Below, one piece after another: positions 34,550 to 42,195 of a DNA stretch of 53,482 nt (its first letter is position 1; every line of letters starts with the position of its first letter). The position numbers were made by a program, and so were the translations under genes. This DNA comes from Caballeronia humi (GTDB lineage Bacteria; Pseudomonadota; Gammaproteobacteria; Burkholderiales; Burkholderiaceae). The stretch is from NCBI RefSeq assembly GCF_001544475.1, contig NZ_FCNW02000044.1, positions 1 to 53,482 on the forward strand, read 5' to 3'. The notes under the pieces were generated by a model that was not told where the DNA came from, ran no database searches, and saw only the letters and a program-made list of their open reading frames with translations.

Positions 34550-36118
34550 TCACCGGATGTCGATCGCGGCCGCGCGATGCGGGTACTTGACGTAGGGCAG
34601 GGTGATCCTGGCGATCGGAAAATCCTCGGCAAACAGGACGTAGCCTTCCAGATCCTTAAGGTTCGAGATTTCCGAGTCCAGTACCACCGGCTCCGGGGGA
34701 CTCGCGACCACATGGCGGCTTCGGCCGCCTCTGGCGCCTGCGTTGGTCGTGATCTGGATCCGTTCGACGTGGTGCTTGCCGAGAATCTCGCTCGCCTTGT
34801 CCGCGTTGAGCGCGTTCGATGCACCAAAAATCAGGTAATTACGAAAGCAGCCGAGCAAGGTCCTGGCGGCGTCGCGCCCGTACGTCTCGTCAAGTTGTGC
34901 CCAATCCTGGATCGACGCCGCCATGCGCAAGCCGTGCTTACGGCCTTTGGTCGCGGCCGGCACAAACGATTCGAGCTTGCCGAGCGACTCCAGCTCATCG
35001 AGGAAGAGCCACAACCGGCGCGACAGAACTTGCCCGTCGTCGGGGAGGCTCAGGATCGTTGCGCAGATCGTGTCGATCCAGGTGGCGACCAGCGGACGTT
35101 GCGCGGCCCGCATGTCTTCGCGCCAGGTGATAAAGAGGTTGCCCGCGTGCGGGTCATGCACCCACCGGTGTAACGAGAAGTCGCCCTGGGTCATGAAGCG
35201 CAGCGGCCGCACGTACTTGTTCATCATGAACTGGGTCGATGCGATCGCCTTCTCGGCGTTCTCCCGAAAATAGCCCTGCGAATCGGTGTTGGCGAGAAAT
35301 GCCCGGATGACTTCGCCGTCCTCGCGCACCAGCAGGTTCACCAGCGTGTCTTGGTCCGGATTGTTCGTTTCAACCAACTTGCGCATGGTGTCGGCCAGTA
35401 CGTCGCGCGCGTACGCGCACCACTGCTCATCACTCGGATCTATTTGCGGCGGAATGACGCTTTTCGCCATCCGATCGAAGTCGTGGATGCCCTTGATCTC
35501 GTTGAACAGCGTCCAGCCCGCCGAGCGGCGGTCGAACGGATTGAGAATCGTGTCGCCGGGAAAGCTGAATTTGGAATAGAACGTTCCGTTCGGGTCGATC
35601 ACGGCCATCTTGTCGCGGCGCTTGACGGCCGACGCCATCATGCTTTCGATCGCGACCGATTTGCCCGCGCCGATCGATGCGCAAATGAGCGTGTTGCGAT
35701 TCTCCAGGTGCAGCGGCATCGGCATCGGGCCGATCAGGATGGGCGGCAGGTCCTTTGCGCTCTTCTGTTCGCCCCGTCGCCGGCGATTTTCTTGGCGATT
35801 CGCCGCGTTGACCTGGCTTTTTACCCGGTGCCAGTTCGCCATGCGGGAGCCCCGCATCCAGCGGCGATACGGTGCGCCTCGAAAGCCGTCGTCGCCGTAC
35901 TCACGGAAGAGGTACGCGACGCTGGCCGCCACGCCCAGGCCGGCCGCCATGCCGCCGACGATGAGCGGGTGATGGGGCGTGAGATGCAGCGCTGAGGTGA
36001 GCGCTTGCGGGAGCGGCAACAGCGGCACATGGGCGGCGTAGATCCCGGCCAGCCACCCCGCGGCAGGCAAGCTGAAGCCAGAGACCAGGGTTGCGCTTTC
36101 GACTTCGTGCTTCTGCAT
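34550..36118 (-). CDS. trwB: TrwB/TraD/VirD4-type coupling protein
   Basis: 522 aa. N-terminal membrane domain with two hydrophobic segments (FSLPAAGWLAGIYAAHVPLL, LIVGGMAAGLGVAASVAYLF) and then a cytosolic RecA-like ATPase: Walker A at about residue 150 (LICASIGAGKSVAIES), Walker B at about 365 (RLWLFLDELESLGKL), and AATKGRKHGLRMAASIQDWA. It is close in length to R388 TrwB (507). It brings the relaxosome to the T4SS and pumps DNA. It ends 14 bp before the relaxase start, forming an operon with it. The 229 bp between this gene and trwA hold no gene. Confidence 0.96.
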   Translation of the reverse strand: MQKHEVESATLVSGFSLPAAGWLAGIYAAHVPLLPLPQALTSALHLTPHHPLIVGGMAAGLGVAASVAYLFREYGDDGFRGAPYRRWMRGSRMANWHRVKSQVNAANRQENRRRRGEQKSAKDLPPILIGPMPMPLHLENRNTLICASIGAGKSVAIESMMASAVKRRDKMAVIDPNGTFYSKFSFPGDTILNPFDRRSAGWTLFNEIKGIHDFDRMAKSVIPPQIDPSDEQWCAYARDVLADTMRKLVETNNPDQDTLVNLLVREDGEVIRAFLANTDSQGYFRENAEKAIASTQFMMNKYVRPLRFMTQGDFSLHRWVHDPHAGNLFITWREDMRAAQRPLVATWIDTICATILSLPDDGQVLSRRLWLFLDELESLGKLESFVPAATKGRKHGLRMAASIQDWAQLDETYGRDAARTLLGCFRNYLIFGASNALNADKASEILGKHHVERIQITTNAGARGGRSRHVVASPPEPVVLDSEISNLKDLEGYVLFAEDFPIARITLPYVKYPHRAAAIDIR

Positions 36119-36347
36119 GGTGCACGTCCTCCGAGGAATTCAATCGCGGCGGCGCTCGAAACTGGCCGATACGGGGGCGCCCCCGTTACTTGGCATCCTC
36201 GCCGCATCGACCCATCGCGCTGCATCGAGCCGGAAAACGCGGCCCTGATCGCTCGCGCATCGGTCCCCGTCTTGGTGACTCTGTGGGTTACGCCGAGCCC
36301 GGTGATCACGGCGCTGACACGTCGTGGCTACGCCGACCGCGGCGCCA

Positions 36348-36743
36348 TTACCAGTCTTTCGTGAAACGATCGAGCATCGCCGCCAACTCGGGCAACGATC
36401 CCGCAAGCACTTCGGCCGGGGAGCCGGCGTTTTCGCAAACGAGCACCAGTTCGTTGATGTCGCCCATCGTGGCCTTCTTGCGTACGAGAAAAATCAGCAT
36501 CGCCAACAGCGCCTGCGCGGCTTTCTGAGCGCGCTCGATCTCGGCCAGGCGGCCGCCCAGTTCCTCCTGCTCGGCCCATGTCTGCACGCTGTCGCGGGCT
36601 GTCTTTCGATGGCTGCTACTATCCAGCGACTTGTCGCGGATGTACTTTGACAAGTGCCGGTAGCCCGCCAGCGCGGCCGCTTGTTCCAGCCTGCCTCGCT
36701 CGTCCTCCGAGTACCAAACGGAGATTGATTTTCCGTCGTTCAT
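36348..36743 (-). CDS. trwA: TrwA-like relaxosome accessory protein
   Basis: 131 aa, similar to TrwA in size (121). The N-terminal 45 residues look like a ribbon-helix-helix DNA-binding domain: SISVWYSEDERGRLEQAAAL, GYRHLSKYIRDKSLD. The rest is helical with a coiled region (EELGGRLAEIERAQKAAQAL) and a hydrophobic stretch (LLAMLIFLVRKK) that would support oligomers. Accessory proteins of this class bind near oriT, help TrwC nick and repress their own promoter. The gene order trwA-B-C next to oriT is the R388 order and supports the name. Confidence 0.82.
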   Translation of the reverse strand: MNDGKSISVWYSEDERGRLEQAAALAGYRHLSKYIRDKSLDSSSHRKTARDSVQTWAEQEELGGRLAEIERAQKAAQALLAMLIFLVRKKATMGDINELVLVCENAGSPAEVLAGSLPELAAMLDRFTKDW

Positions 36744-36810
36744 CGGTGTTTCCCGCGTCTTAGCCGTGTTTCGTTAGACTAATCTAGCACCCATAAGGCC
36801 GAGCGGCCAG

Positions 36811-36832
36811 TTCCTAATGAATTCCTAATGAA
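36811..36832 (+). repeat. Two tandem copies of ttcctaatgaa in oriT
   Basis: Two perfect, directly abutting 11-bp repeats, 36811-36821 and 36822-36832, followed by tttac. One full helical turn apart, they would place two protein-binding sites on the same DNA face. The obvious candidate binder is the TrwA-like protein encoded next door, which would also make this an operator of the trw operon. Confidence 0.75.
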
Positions 36833-36901
36833 TTTACTGACGCGAAAACGGCGCAAAGCTAGATGGGACAAGGGCCCGTTACCCCCGCAGGGGGTGCGTG
36901 A

Positions 36902-36915
36902 TGTGTATTGAGATT
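36902..36915 (+). other. Candidate relaxase nick region
   Basis: The plus strand reads tgtgtattgagatt directly after a hairpin (36881-36895). Its first nine bases match R388's tgcgtattg, upstream of the TrwC nick, at 8 of 9 positions; the bases around the R388 cut (tct/ata) are not conserved. Hairpin then nic-site, with the leading (stb) side to the right, is the orientation expected if the trw genes enter the recipient last. It is a candidate only. Confidence 0.45.
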
Positions 36916-37049
36916 TTTGGCCTGTTAAGGACAGAAATCTCTAGGGGTTAAGGGCGTCCATCCTGCTTAGGCCGAAGGCCGTAGGGAGTTGGCATCAAAC
37001 AACCACCCACCTTTTAGCAGCACCGCACCAAAGCAATCCTAAGAAGGTT

Positions 37050-37104
37050 GTAAAACCGTAGCAATGTAATAGACTGATGATAGTGATTTGATAGTCGATT
37101 GGTA
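37050..37104 (+). repeat. Five 11-bp-spaced direct repeats upstream of stbA (stbDR-like)
   Basis: In phase: gtaaaaccgta, gcaatgtaata, gactgatgata, gtgatttgata, gtcgattggta. The shared core is a G at the start and [ga]TA at the end, with strongest agreement in copies 3-5. R388 stbDRs are five 9-bp repeats separated by 2 bp, so the same 11-bp period and place (between oriT and stbA) are notable. They are the likely StbA binding sites and operator of the stb operon. The consensus is loose, so chance cannot be fully excluded. Confidence 0.6.
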
Positions 37105-37130
37105 GTGAACCAGAGTCGAAAGGGACGCTC

Positions 37131-37682
37131 ATGCGCGAACCGGACCTGAAAGCCAAAATCGATGCGATTCAGGTGACCACCAAGGCGGCACAACTCCGTC
37201 AGTTGATGCCTGCGATCGAGGCGAAGCTCGCCGAAGGCGTGCGCGCCGCGCAGATCGTGGAGATTTTGAAGCAAGGCGGGCTCGAACTCACGATCGGAAC
37301 GTTTAGAAACTACCTACACCAGTACCGCATCAAGCAGGGCAGCACCGAGACCGGGAAAACCTCGCTCGCCGGTTCCCGATCGGCGGCCGGCCCCCCCCAA
37401 CCCGGCCCATCCGGCCCATCCGGCCCATCCGTGCCATCCGTGCCATCAACGCTTTCGGGCCGCTCACCCCTTTCAAGCCGACCCGGCGTCGCGACCGAAC
37501 CGACCCCTGAGCCGGGTGCATCGGAGTCGAACGAATCGGCGAATTCCGGCTCGCCATCACGCGAGCCCATCTCAATGCAGGAACTGCATCGCTTGATGCA
37601 CCCGGACCCGGCCAAGCAGGCTGAGGAAATGGCGTACTACGAACGCCTCGCCAGGCAAAACCGAAGGAGCCGCAAACCATGA
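37131..37682 (+). CDS. stbA: StbA-like plasmid-maintenance DNA-binding protein
   Basis: 183 aa. N-terminal helical domain of about 70 residues (MPAIEAKLAEGVRAAQIVEI, LKQGGLELTIGTFRNYLHQY) with the look of an HTH, then a proline/serine/glycine linker with the repeat PSGPSGPSVPSVPS, and a C-terminal SMQELHRLMHPDPAKQAEEM segment. R388 StbA binds the stbDRs, keeps plasmid copies well placed and limits transfer. The call rests mainly on the repeats upstream, the following StbB and StbC, and the place next to oriT. It overlaps stbB by 4 bp (ATGA). Confidence 0.75.
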   Translation: MREPDLKAKIDAIQVTTKAAQLRQLMPAIEAKLAEGVRAAQIVEILKQGGLELTIGTFRNYLHQYRIKQGSTETGKTSLAGSRSAAGPPQPGPSGPSGPSVPSVPSTLSGRSPLSSRPGVATEPTPEPGASESNESANSGSPSREPISMQELHRLMHPDPAKQAEEMAYYERLARQNRRSRKP

Positions 37683-38392
37683 AAGTTGCGATCATCAATT
37701 TCAGTGGAAACGTGGGCAAAACGACGCTCGCCCGGCAACTGCTGGCGCCGCGCATGAAAGCGCCCGAGTTTGCGGTTGAAACGATCAATGCGGGCGCGTC
37801 AGATGAGACCGACGGCGACGTCGGGCGCCTCAAGGGTAAAGAGTTCGGTAGCCTGCAAGAGGATCTGATGCAGCTCGACTCCGCGATCGTCGATATCGGC
37901 GCGTCCAACGTCGAGGAGTTCGTGCGATTGATGGGCCAGTTCGACGGCTCGCACGAGGAATTCGACTACTACCTCGTGCCGGTCGTCAGCGAGAAGAAGC
38001 AACAGGCCGACACCGTGAACACGATTCAGACGCTCGCGCGGCTCGGTGTGCCCGCGAAGAAGATTCGCGTGGTGTTCAACAAGGTCGACACCGATGATGC
38101 GGGCGACCTGGCGCGCCTGTTTGAACCCGTGTTCGGTTATCACGATGCGCACAAGGGTTTTACGCTCCGGCCGGACGCAGTGCTGTTCAGCAATGAGATT
38201 TTTGAGCGCTTGCGGCCCCTGAAAAAGACGGTGTCGGAAGTGGTCGCCGATGAGACCGATTACCGGACGATGCTGCGTGAGGCGAAGGACGAAGACACGA
38301 AAGCACACGCGGTCAGCATGATCTCCGCGCAGCGGCTCGCCAGATCAGCGCACAAAAACCTCGATGAGGTCTACCGGACGGTGTTCCGATAA
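37679..38392 (+). CDS. stbB: StbB-like Walker-type ATPase
   Basis: 237 aa. ParA/MinD-like start MKVAIINFSGNVGKTTLARQ, with a deviant Walker A (NFSGNVGKTTL). FAVETINAGASDET, LMQLDSAIVDIGASNVEEFV (Walker B region), DYYLVPVVSEKKQQADTVNT and IRVVFNKVD (base-recognition) follow. StbB, also called TraL in IncN/IncP plasmids, is a motor-like ATPase that opposes StbA to allow conjugation. Length and motifs fit well. It lies between stbA and stbC in one operon. Confidence 0.9.
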   Translation: MKVAIINFSGNVGKTTLARQLLAPRMKAPEFAVETINAGASDETDGDVGRLKGKEFGSLQEDLMQLDSAIVDIGASNVEEFVRLMGQFDGSHEEFDYYLVPVVSEKKQQADTVNTIQTLARLGVPAKKIRVVFNKVDTDDAGDLARLFEPVFGYHDAHKGFTLRPDAVLFSNEIFERLRPLKKTVSEVVADETDYRTMLREAKDEDTKAHAVSMISAQRLARSAHKNLDEVYRTVFR

Positions 38393-38403
38393 CGGGGCGT
38401 CTC

Positions 38404-38796
38404 ATGACAGGGAGCAACGTAACGACGGCCCGCGAGGCGCTGATGGCCGAGCTGCTGCAGGATGTCGACGCGCTGGTGCGGCGCGTCGAGCACGTCGACG
38501 CCGCGCTCGCCGGCAAGATCGAGCAGGCGACCACGGACGCGGCTGGACAAGCGTTTCTGGCTGCGAAGCTCAATTTCGAGTCGGTGATCGATAAAAACGC
38601 CGACAAGCTGACCAATGCCGGTCGGCACGCGGCTGCGCAGATCGGCAATCAGCTCAATCATGGCGCGGCGCAACTCGTCGCCGTGAACGCGGCCCATGCG
38701 CGCAAGATGTGGCGGTTGATGCTGCTGCTCGTCCTGCTCGCACTCGTAGCCGGCGCCGCGGGCGGCTTCATCGGTGCCAAGCTGGCCGGGGCATAA
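38404..38796 (+). CDS. stbC: StbC/TraM-like small membrane protein
   Basis: 130 aa; start with ACGGGG upstream. A helical N-terminal part (LMAELLQDVDALVRRVEHVD) and a C-terminal membrane segment (WRLMLLLVLLALVAGAAGGF) ending IGAKLAGA. This is the layout of StbC of R388 and TraM of IncP plasmids. It is the third gene of the stb operon, 11 bp after stbB. Its role is poorly known. The name rests largely on synteny and topology. Confidence 0.72.
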   Translation: MTGSNVTTAREALMAELLQDVDALVRRVEHVDAALAGKIEQATTDAAGQAFLAAKLNFESVIDKNADKLTNAGRHAAAQIGNQLNHGAAQLVAVNAAHARKMWRLMLLLVLLALVAGAAGGFIGAKLAGA

Positions 38797-39397
38797 GCGG
38801 CGCGCTTTTCGGCGCTTCTTAATGAGGCGCACATAAAGGACTGGCACGCCATCGCGTCAGGAGTCGCGAAGGAGGCCGCTCGGTTAGCAGGGCGTTTTCA
38901 CAACACAGCGAGGTACCCGATCGCCCAGCACTGCGGAAGCCGGCGAGGGTCGGTGCGTAGCCGATAACGGGTCAATTGCACGGCCCGCGCATGTACGAAA
39001 AACGGCCCACGGCCGTTTTCAGGCCGGGAGACGTTTATTAATGGTCAGAAACAAGGAACGCCGAACACGAGACGCCTCGATCGTCGCTCGATAAAATCGA
39101 ACTGGCATTCACGTCGTGAGACATCGCCCCGCAGCGACCAAAGCAAATGCGAGGCAAAGCAAAATGTTGGGAGGGAGTACTCGTGGGGCGCTCCGAGCTT
39201 GGAAAATAAGAATTGGGACCCTTGCCGCTGCGCAGGTAGAAAACTTTCAAAGGCGTCTTAAATTTGCCAGCGATGCTGGAGCTGACGTCCATCGACGATT
39301 TGCGAGCAGTAGCCCCGGTAAGGTGACGGGCGTCGCGGCCATCGCTCGGCTGTATTTGATAACAACGAAAGAGAGGGGCTGATCAAGCGGCCCTAGG
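38797..39397. other. About 600 bp between stbC and the receiver gene
   Basis: It contains the bidirectional terminator at 38999-39019. The right half has an unsupported frame (39164-39382: SRTRGALRAWKIRIG-like basic stretch) with neither domain nor good start. Nothing else was recognised. Confidence 0.4.
38999..39019. terminator. Terminator after the stb operon
   Basis: A perfect 9-bp stem, aaaacggcc (38999-39007) with ggccgtttt (39011-39019), loop cac. A and T runs on both sides make it work in either direction. It lies about 200 bp after stbC. Confidence 0.7.
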
Positions 39398-39844
39398 CTA
39401 GATGGCCGCCGCCTGGACAGGCGCCAGGTGATCGATAAGCGCGAGCAGGCACCGCATTGAAATGCCCTTCCGGCAGAATGCGTCGATCTGCGCTTCCTTG
39501 CCGCGCCCCATCACGTCCGCTTCGGCGAGCGAACTGTACGCGATAATCGGGGTCGCCGAAAACCGGCCAGAGTCGCGCATGGCTGCGGCGACGGCAAAGC
39601 CGTCACAAAGCGGCATTTCGATGTCGAGGATGACGATGTGAGGCGTTAAGGCCTGAGGCGTTCGGAACGCTGAATAGCCGCCGTCGACGACGGCTGTGCG
39701 AAAGCCTTCGAGGGCGAGCGCAGCGGAGAGCGCCTCCGCGACGGCACGATCGTCATCGACGATCAGCACCGCGATAGGCGGAGTCACGCTTTGGAACGCG
39801 CGGACGCTCCAAAGTCCTGAGAGAGGTGAAGAACCGTGCGGCAT
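39398..39844 (-). CDS. Orphan CheY-like receiver protein
   Basis: 148 aa; a stand-alone receiver domain with no output domain. Acidic triad in VLIVDDDRAVAEAL, phospho-acceptor aspartate in HIVILDIEMPLCDG, Ser/Thr site in IAYSSL, and the conserved lysine in CRKGISM. The first 20 residues (MPHGSSPLSGLWSVRAFQSV) are not part of the domain and the true start could be internal. No histidine kinase is nearby, so the partner is elsewhere. It should act by protein contact. Confidence 0.87.
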   Translation of the reverse strand: MPHGSSPLSGLWSVRAFQSVTPPIAVLIVDDDRAVAEALSAALALEGFRTAVVDGGYSAFRTPQALTPHIVILDIEMPLCDGFAVAAAMRDSGRFSATPIIAYSSLAEADVMGRGKEAQIDAFCRKGISMRCLLALIDHLAPVQAAAI

Positions 39845-39894
39845 TTTCAGTAACGATGGTTGTTTTCATTAAACCAGCAACGGTTGTGCCGAAG

Positions 39895-40098
39895 CTATGT
39901 CGATCCCTGCGCAGCAGATTGAATTTGAAATTTCTGCAGGATTTTTCTGGCGTCGCTGAGCGCGGCCTCCTCGCTCGGAAACGCTTCCAGTGACTGGTGA
40001 AGAACCTGTGGCGCCGCGCCGGCGGCGTTCGGCATGATGGCCGCCCACACCCACCCCCCTGCCTGCCGCTCTACCCTGATTTCCGGGACATTTGACAT
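39895..40098 (-). CDS. Small unknown protein
   Basis: 67 aa from the ATG at 40098 (MSNVPEIRVERQAGGWVWAA), chosen because it starts the protein-like part; the frame continues upstream without support. A short beta-rich start is followed by a helix (EEAALSDARKILQKFQIQ). Similar short proteins occur in Burkholderia, function unknown. No signal peptide. Confidence 0.6.
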   Translation of the reverse strand: MSNVPEIRVERQAGGWVWAAIMPNAAGAAPQVLHQSLEAFPSEEAALSDARKILQKFQIQSAAQGST

Positions 40099-40149
40099 TG
40101 TTGTTGGCCTCCGCTTGCTACTATAGCCGACCATAAAAGGCCGGCCGCC

Positions 40150-40372
40150 ATGAATGAAGACCAGGTCAAAGGAGTCGGAGAGAAAGTCAAAGGGATGATT
40201 AACGAAGGCGTCGGAAAAATGACTGGCGACCCCTGCTCAGGAAGCGAAGGGCGACGCGCAACAAATCGCTGGCGAAGCTCGCAAGGATCTGGGCGACGCC
40301 AAGGAAGATGTGAGGGATTCCGCTGACAATGCAGCCGACCGCGCCGACGACACACGATCCCCAGCATCCTAA
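40150..40372 (+). pseudogene. CsbD-family stress protein, frameshifted
   Basis: The first part reads MNEDQVKGVGEKVKGMINEG, then VGKMTGD, the CsbD opening. It then runs out of frame at about 40228-40235 (gacccctgctcagg). In the adjacent frame the rest continues as expected: AQEAKGDAQQIAGEARKDLG, DAKEDVRDSADNAADRADD, and a stop at 40372. A single-base indel explains it. CsbD proteins are small, abundant, stress-induced helical proteins. A sequencing error is possible. A second, more decayed C-terminal piece is at 48656-48740. Confidence 0.8.
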
Positions 40373-40501
40373 TCGACGCGGTGAAAATGAAGGCCGCCAC
40401 AGGCTCAACGCAGCAACGATCGTGTTCGTGCAACCCTCGCTAAGAACGCGATCCACCGTCACTACCGAGTTGATTCAGAAGGAAATGACTGCTGCAACAT
40501 C

Positions 40502-40801
40502 TCAAGCCCTGCGTCCGTCCAACCGGGCTTCAACGACTTCGTGCAGCCTGAACAGCGCCATCTTCAGATTGCCGTCGGCCGTCAACCGACGGACCGTCTG
40601 CAGCACCTCTTGCTCAAATGGATCGGGATTGATGATGTGTTCCGTCCGTTGAGCGAGTTCTGCGACTTCAATATAAAGCTGCCCGTGATATCGGCCTTCG
40701 TGGCGGTTTAGCTGGTTCATCAAGACCGTCCAGCGGTCGGCGAGCTGCTCCAACGTTTCCGGGTAGAGCGCTTTCACAGTTCCCTCCACACGAAAAAACA
40801 T
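40502..40801 (-). CDS. Small unknown protein, 'YPETLEQLADRWTVL' family copy 1
   Basis: 99 aa. Features by eye: VKALYPETLEQLADRWTVLM, NQLNRHEGRYHGQLYIEVAE, HIINPDPFEQEVLQTVRRLT and a helical C-terminus (LKMALFRLHEVVEARLDG). Soluble, helical, no known domain. A second copy, frameshifted, lies at 48828-49242. In both places the gene is convergent with a CsbD remnant, so the pair seems to have been duplicated as a unit. Function unknown. Confidence 0.7.
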   Translation of the reverse strand: MFFRVEGTVKALYPETLEQLADRWTVLMNQLNRHEGRYHGQLYIEVAELAQRTEHIINPDPFEQEVLQTVRRLTADGNLKMALFRLHEVVEARLDGRRA

Positions 40802-41041
40802 ATCGTTCGAATATTTTACCCATTTCCCCTCAACCTATCATAGGCACGGATGTGTACTCGTTGACGCGTGGCACCCGCCTGCTGCCTTACACCACGGTTC
40901 GAGGCTTCCAGCGATTCTTCAGTTTTATGTGGCGCATAAAACATAAGGGTTACAAGTTATTACGCACAATGCTTTCGGTCGGACAAATAAAACAAGCGCC
41001 ACAAGGCGGCACCAAAAGCAGCAAAGCCATACGGGGAAGTC

Positions 41042-41704
41042 ATGGAGCGGGACAACAACAAAATGCCTTTCAAAGGGCAAGCTATCGCAGTGTGCATTGG
41101 AGTATCGGCCGTCATCACGAGTGCATGGGCGCAAGACGCAGAGACGCCGCCGGCCATTCATGTCGATGTCGCCAACCAGGCTCAGCCGCTCATCTCGTTG
41201 CCGAGCACGCCGACGCCGAGCCCGGTCAACAAAACCGCTCCGTTGCCGGCCGCCAATGGCGCGCCACTCACGCCGCGCGGCACCGTGAACGCAGCGTCGT
41301 CGCTCGACACGAGCGCGACGCTCGCGGGCACGCCGCGCTCCCGCGGCGCGGACGTCAACAATCAGCAGCCGCTCGACGCCACGCTTGGCGGCGTCGTGAC
41401 CACCGACACGGTCACGCTCGCGGGCCAGGATTTCTATAACTGGTTCGCGCAGGCCTGGGGCGCAATCCCGCTCTCCGAGCGCTACATCATCTCGGTGCAC
41501 GAGCGGCCTTCCGCGCGTTATGGCAGCCTGGTTTGGGTGGAATACGGCCAGCGCCGCGTGTTCCAGGCGTTTCTGCCGATCGCTCGCTCCAACGTGCGGC
41601 CAGTGGCGGAAGGAGCAGCGCAAGTGGCTTTCCAGAATGTCATGCAAGCAGACCTGACGCGTCTGCTGTTCCGCGACGTCGACATGGCGACGGACGAACT
41701 CTAA
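41042..41704 (+). CDS. csgE: Curli-assembly chaperone CsgE
   Basis: 220 aa, longer than E. coli CsgE (129) because of an N-terminal extension. Signal peptide (GQAIAVCIGVSAVITSAWAQ), then a long P/T/S-rich linker (PLISLPSTPTPSPVNKTAPL), then the CsgE core: VTTDTVTLAGQDFYNWFAQA, ERYIISVHERPSARYGSLVW, VEYGQRRVFQAFLPIAR and DLTRLLFRDVDMATDEL. CsgE caps the periplasmic side of the CsgG pore and guides curlin. ATG at 41042; the ATG at 41063 is possible. First gene of csgEFG-BA. Confidence 0.92.
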   Translation: MERDNNKMPFKGQAIAVCIGVSAVITSAWAQDAETPPAIHVDVANQAQPLISLPSTPTPSPVNKTAPLPAANGAPLTPRGTVNAASSLDTSATLAGTPRSRGADVNNQQPLDATLGGVVTTDTVTLAGQDFYNWFAQAWGAIPLSERYIISVHERPSARYGSLVWVEYGQRRVFQAFLPIARSNVRPVAEGAAQVAFQNVMQADLTRLLFRDVDMATDEL

Positions 41705-41738
41705 TAAAACGCAACGCCGCCAACTCCGGGGAATCACG

Positions 41739-42179
41739 ATGAAAACCAATGCGCTTGTCAAACGCGCGGCGCTCGCCTGCGCGCTCTCAATCCAGATGGT
41801 CGCGGCTCACGCCACCGCGCTCGTCTACGAGCCGATCAATCCGAACTTCGGCGGCAGTCCACTGAACGGGCCGAATCTGCTCAACGAAGCGAACGCGCAG
41901 AACAAGTATAAGGACCCGTCGACCAGTGATTTTGGCACCAGCGGCCAGTCCACGCTCGACCAGTTCAACACGCAACTGCAGCAGGCGATTCTCTCGCGCG
42001 TCGCGTCGTCGATCTCGAGCTCGATCGTTGGCACCGACGGCACGCTGCATCCGGGCACGATCAACACGGGCAACTTCTCGATTTCGATCACGCAAGTCTC
42101 GGGCAACAACCTGCAAGTCACGACGACCGACAAGACCACGGGTGCAGCGACCACGTTCATCGTCGGCAACGGCCAGTAA
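41739..42179 (+). CDS. csgF: Curli-assembly factor CsgF
   Basis: 146 aa with signal peptide (VKRAALACALSIQMVAAHAT). The mature N-terminus has the CsgF motif LVYEPINPNFGGSPLNGPNL, which binds inside the CsgG pore. The C-terminal part continues with QSTLDQFNTQLQQAILSRVA and a beta-rich tail (TTTDKTTGAATTFIVGNGQ). CsgF sits on the outer side of CsgG and couples secretion to nucleation. 34 bp after csgE. Confidence 0.95.
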   Translation: MKTNALVKRAALACALSIQMVAAHATALVYEPINPNFGGSPLNGPNLLNEANAQNKYKDPSTSDFGTSGQSTLDQFNTQLQQAILSRVASSISSSIVGTDGTLHPGTINTGNFSISITQVSGNNLQVTTTDKTTGAATTFIVGNGQ

Positions 42180-42195
42180 CCGAGAGCGATAAGAA

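Larger units (their letters stand above)
36744..37049. other. oriT: Probable origin of transfer (oriT) region
   Basis: This 300-bp non-coding segment lies between divergent trwA (leftward) and stbA (rightward), exactly where oriT is in R388. It is rich in repeats: TTAGACTAA (36774-36782), ggcc-gagc-ggcc (36798-36809), two tandem 11-mers (36811-36832), a hairpin accccc-gca-gggggt (36881-36895), a nic-like sequence and a longer inverted repeat gagattt / aaatctc (36910-36916, 36935-36941), and ggcc-gaa-ggcc near 36971. Positions of protein binding were not tested. oriT as a whole is likely; the exact nick is uncertain. Confidence 0.75.

Noticed and set aside
37384..37452. Short tandem repeat ccatccggccc in the stbA linker as a regulatory element
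   Set aside because: It is in frame inside the coding sequence and simply encodes the PSGPSGPSVPSVPS linker.
40328..40420. Direct continuation of CsbD into the downstream frame as a separate gene
   Set aside because: The second half has no start codon and is explained by a single-base frameshift of the CsbD gene.
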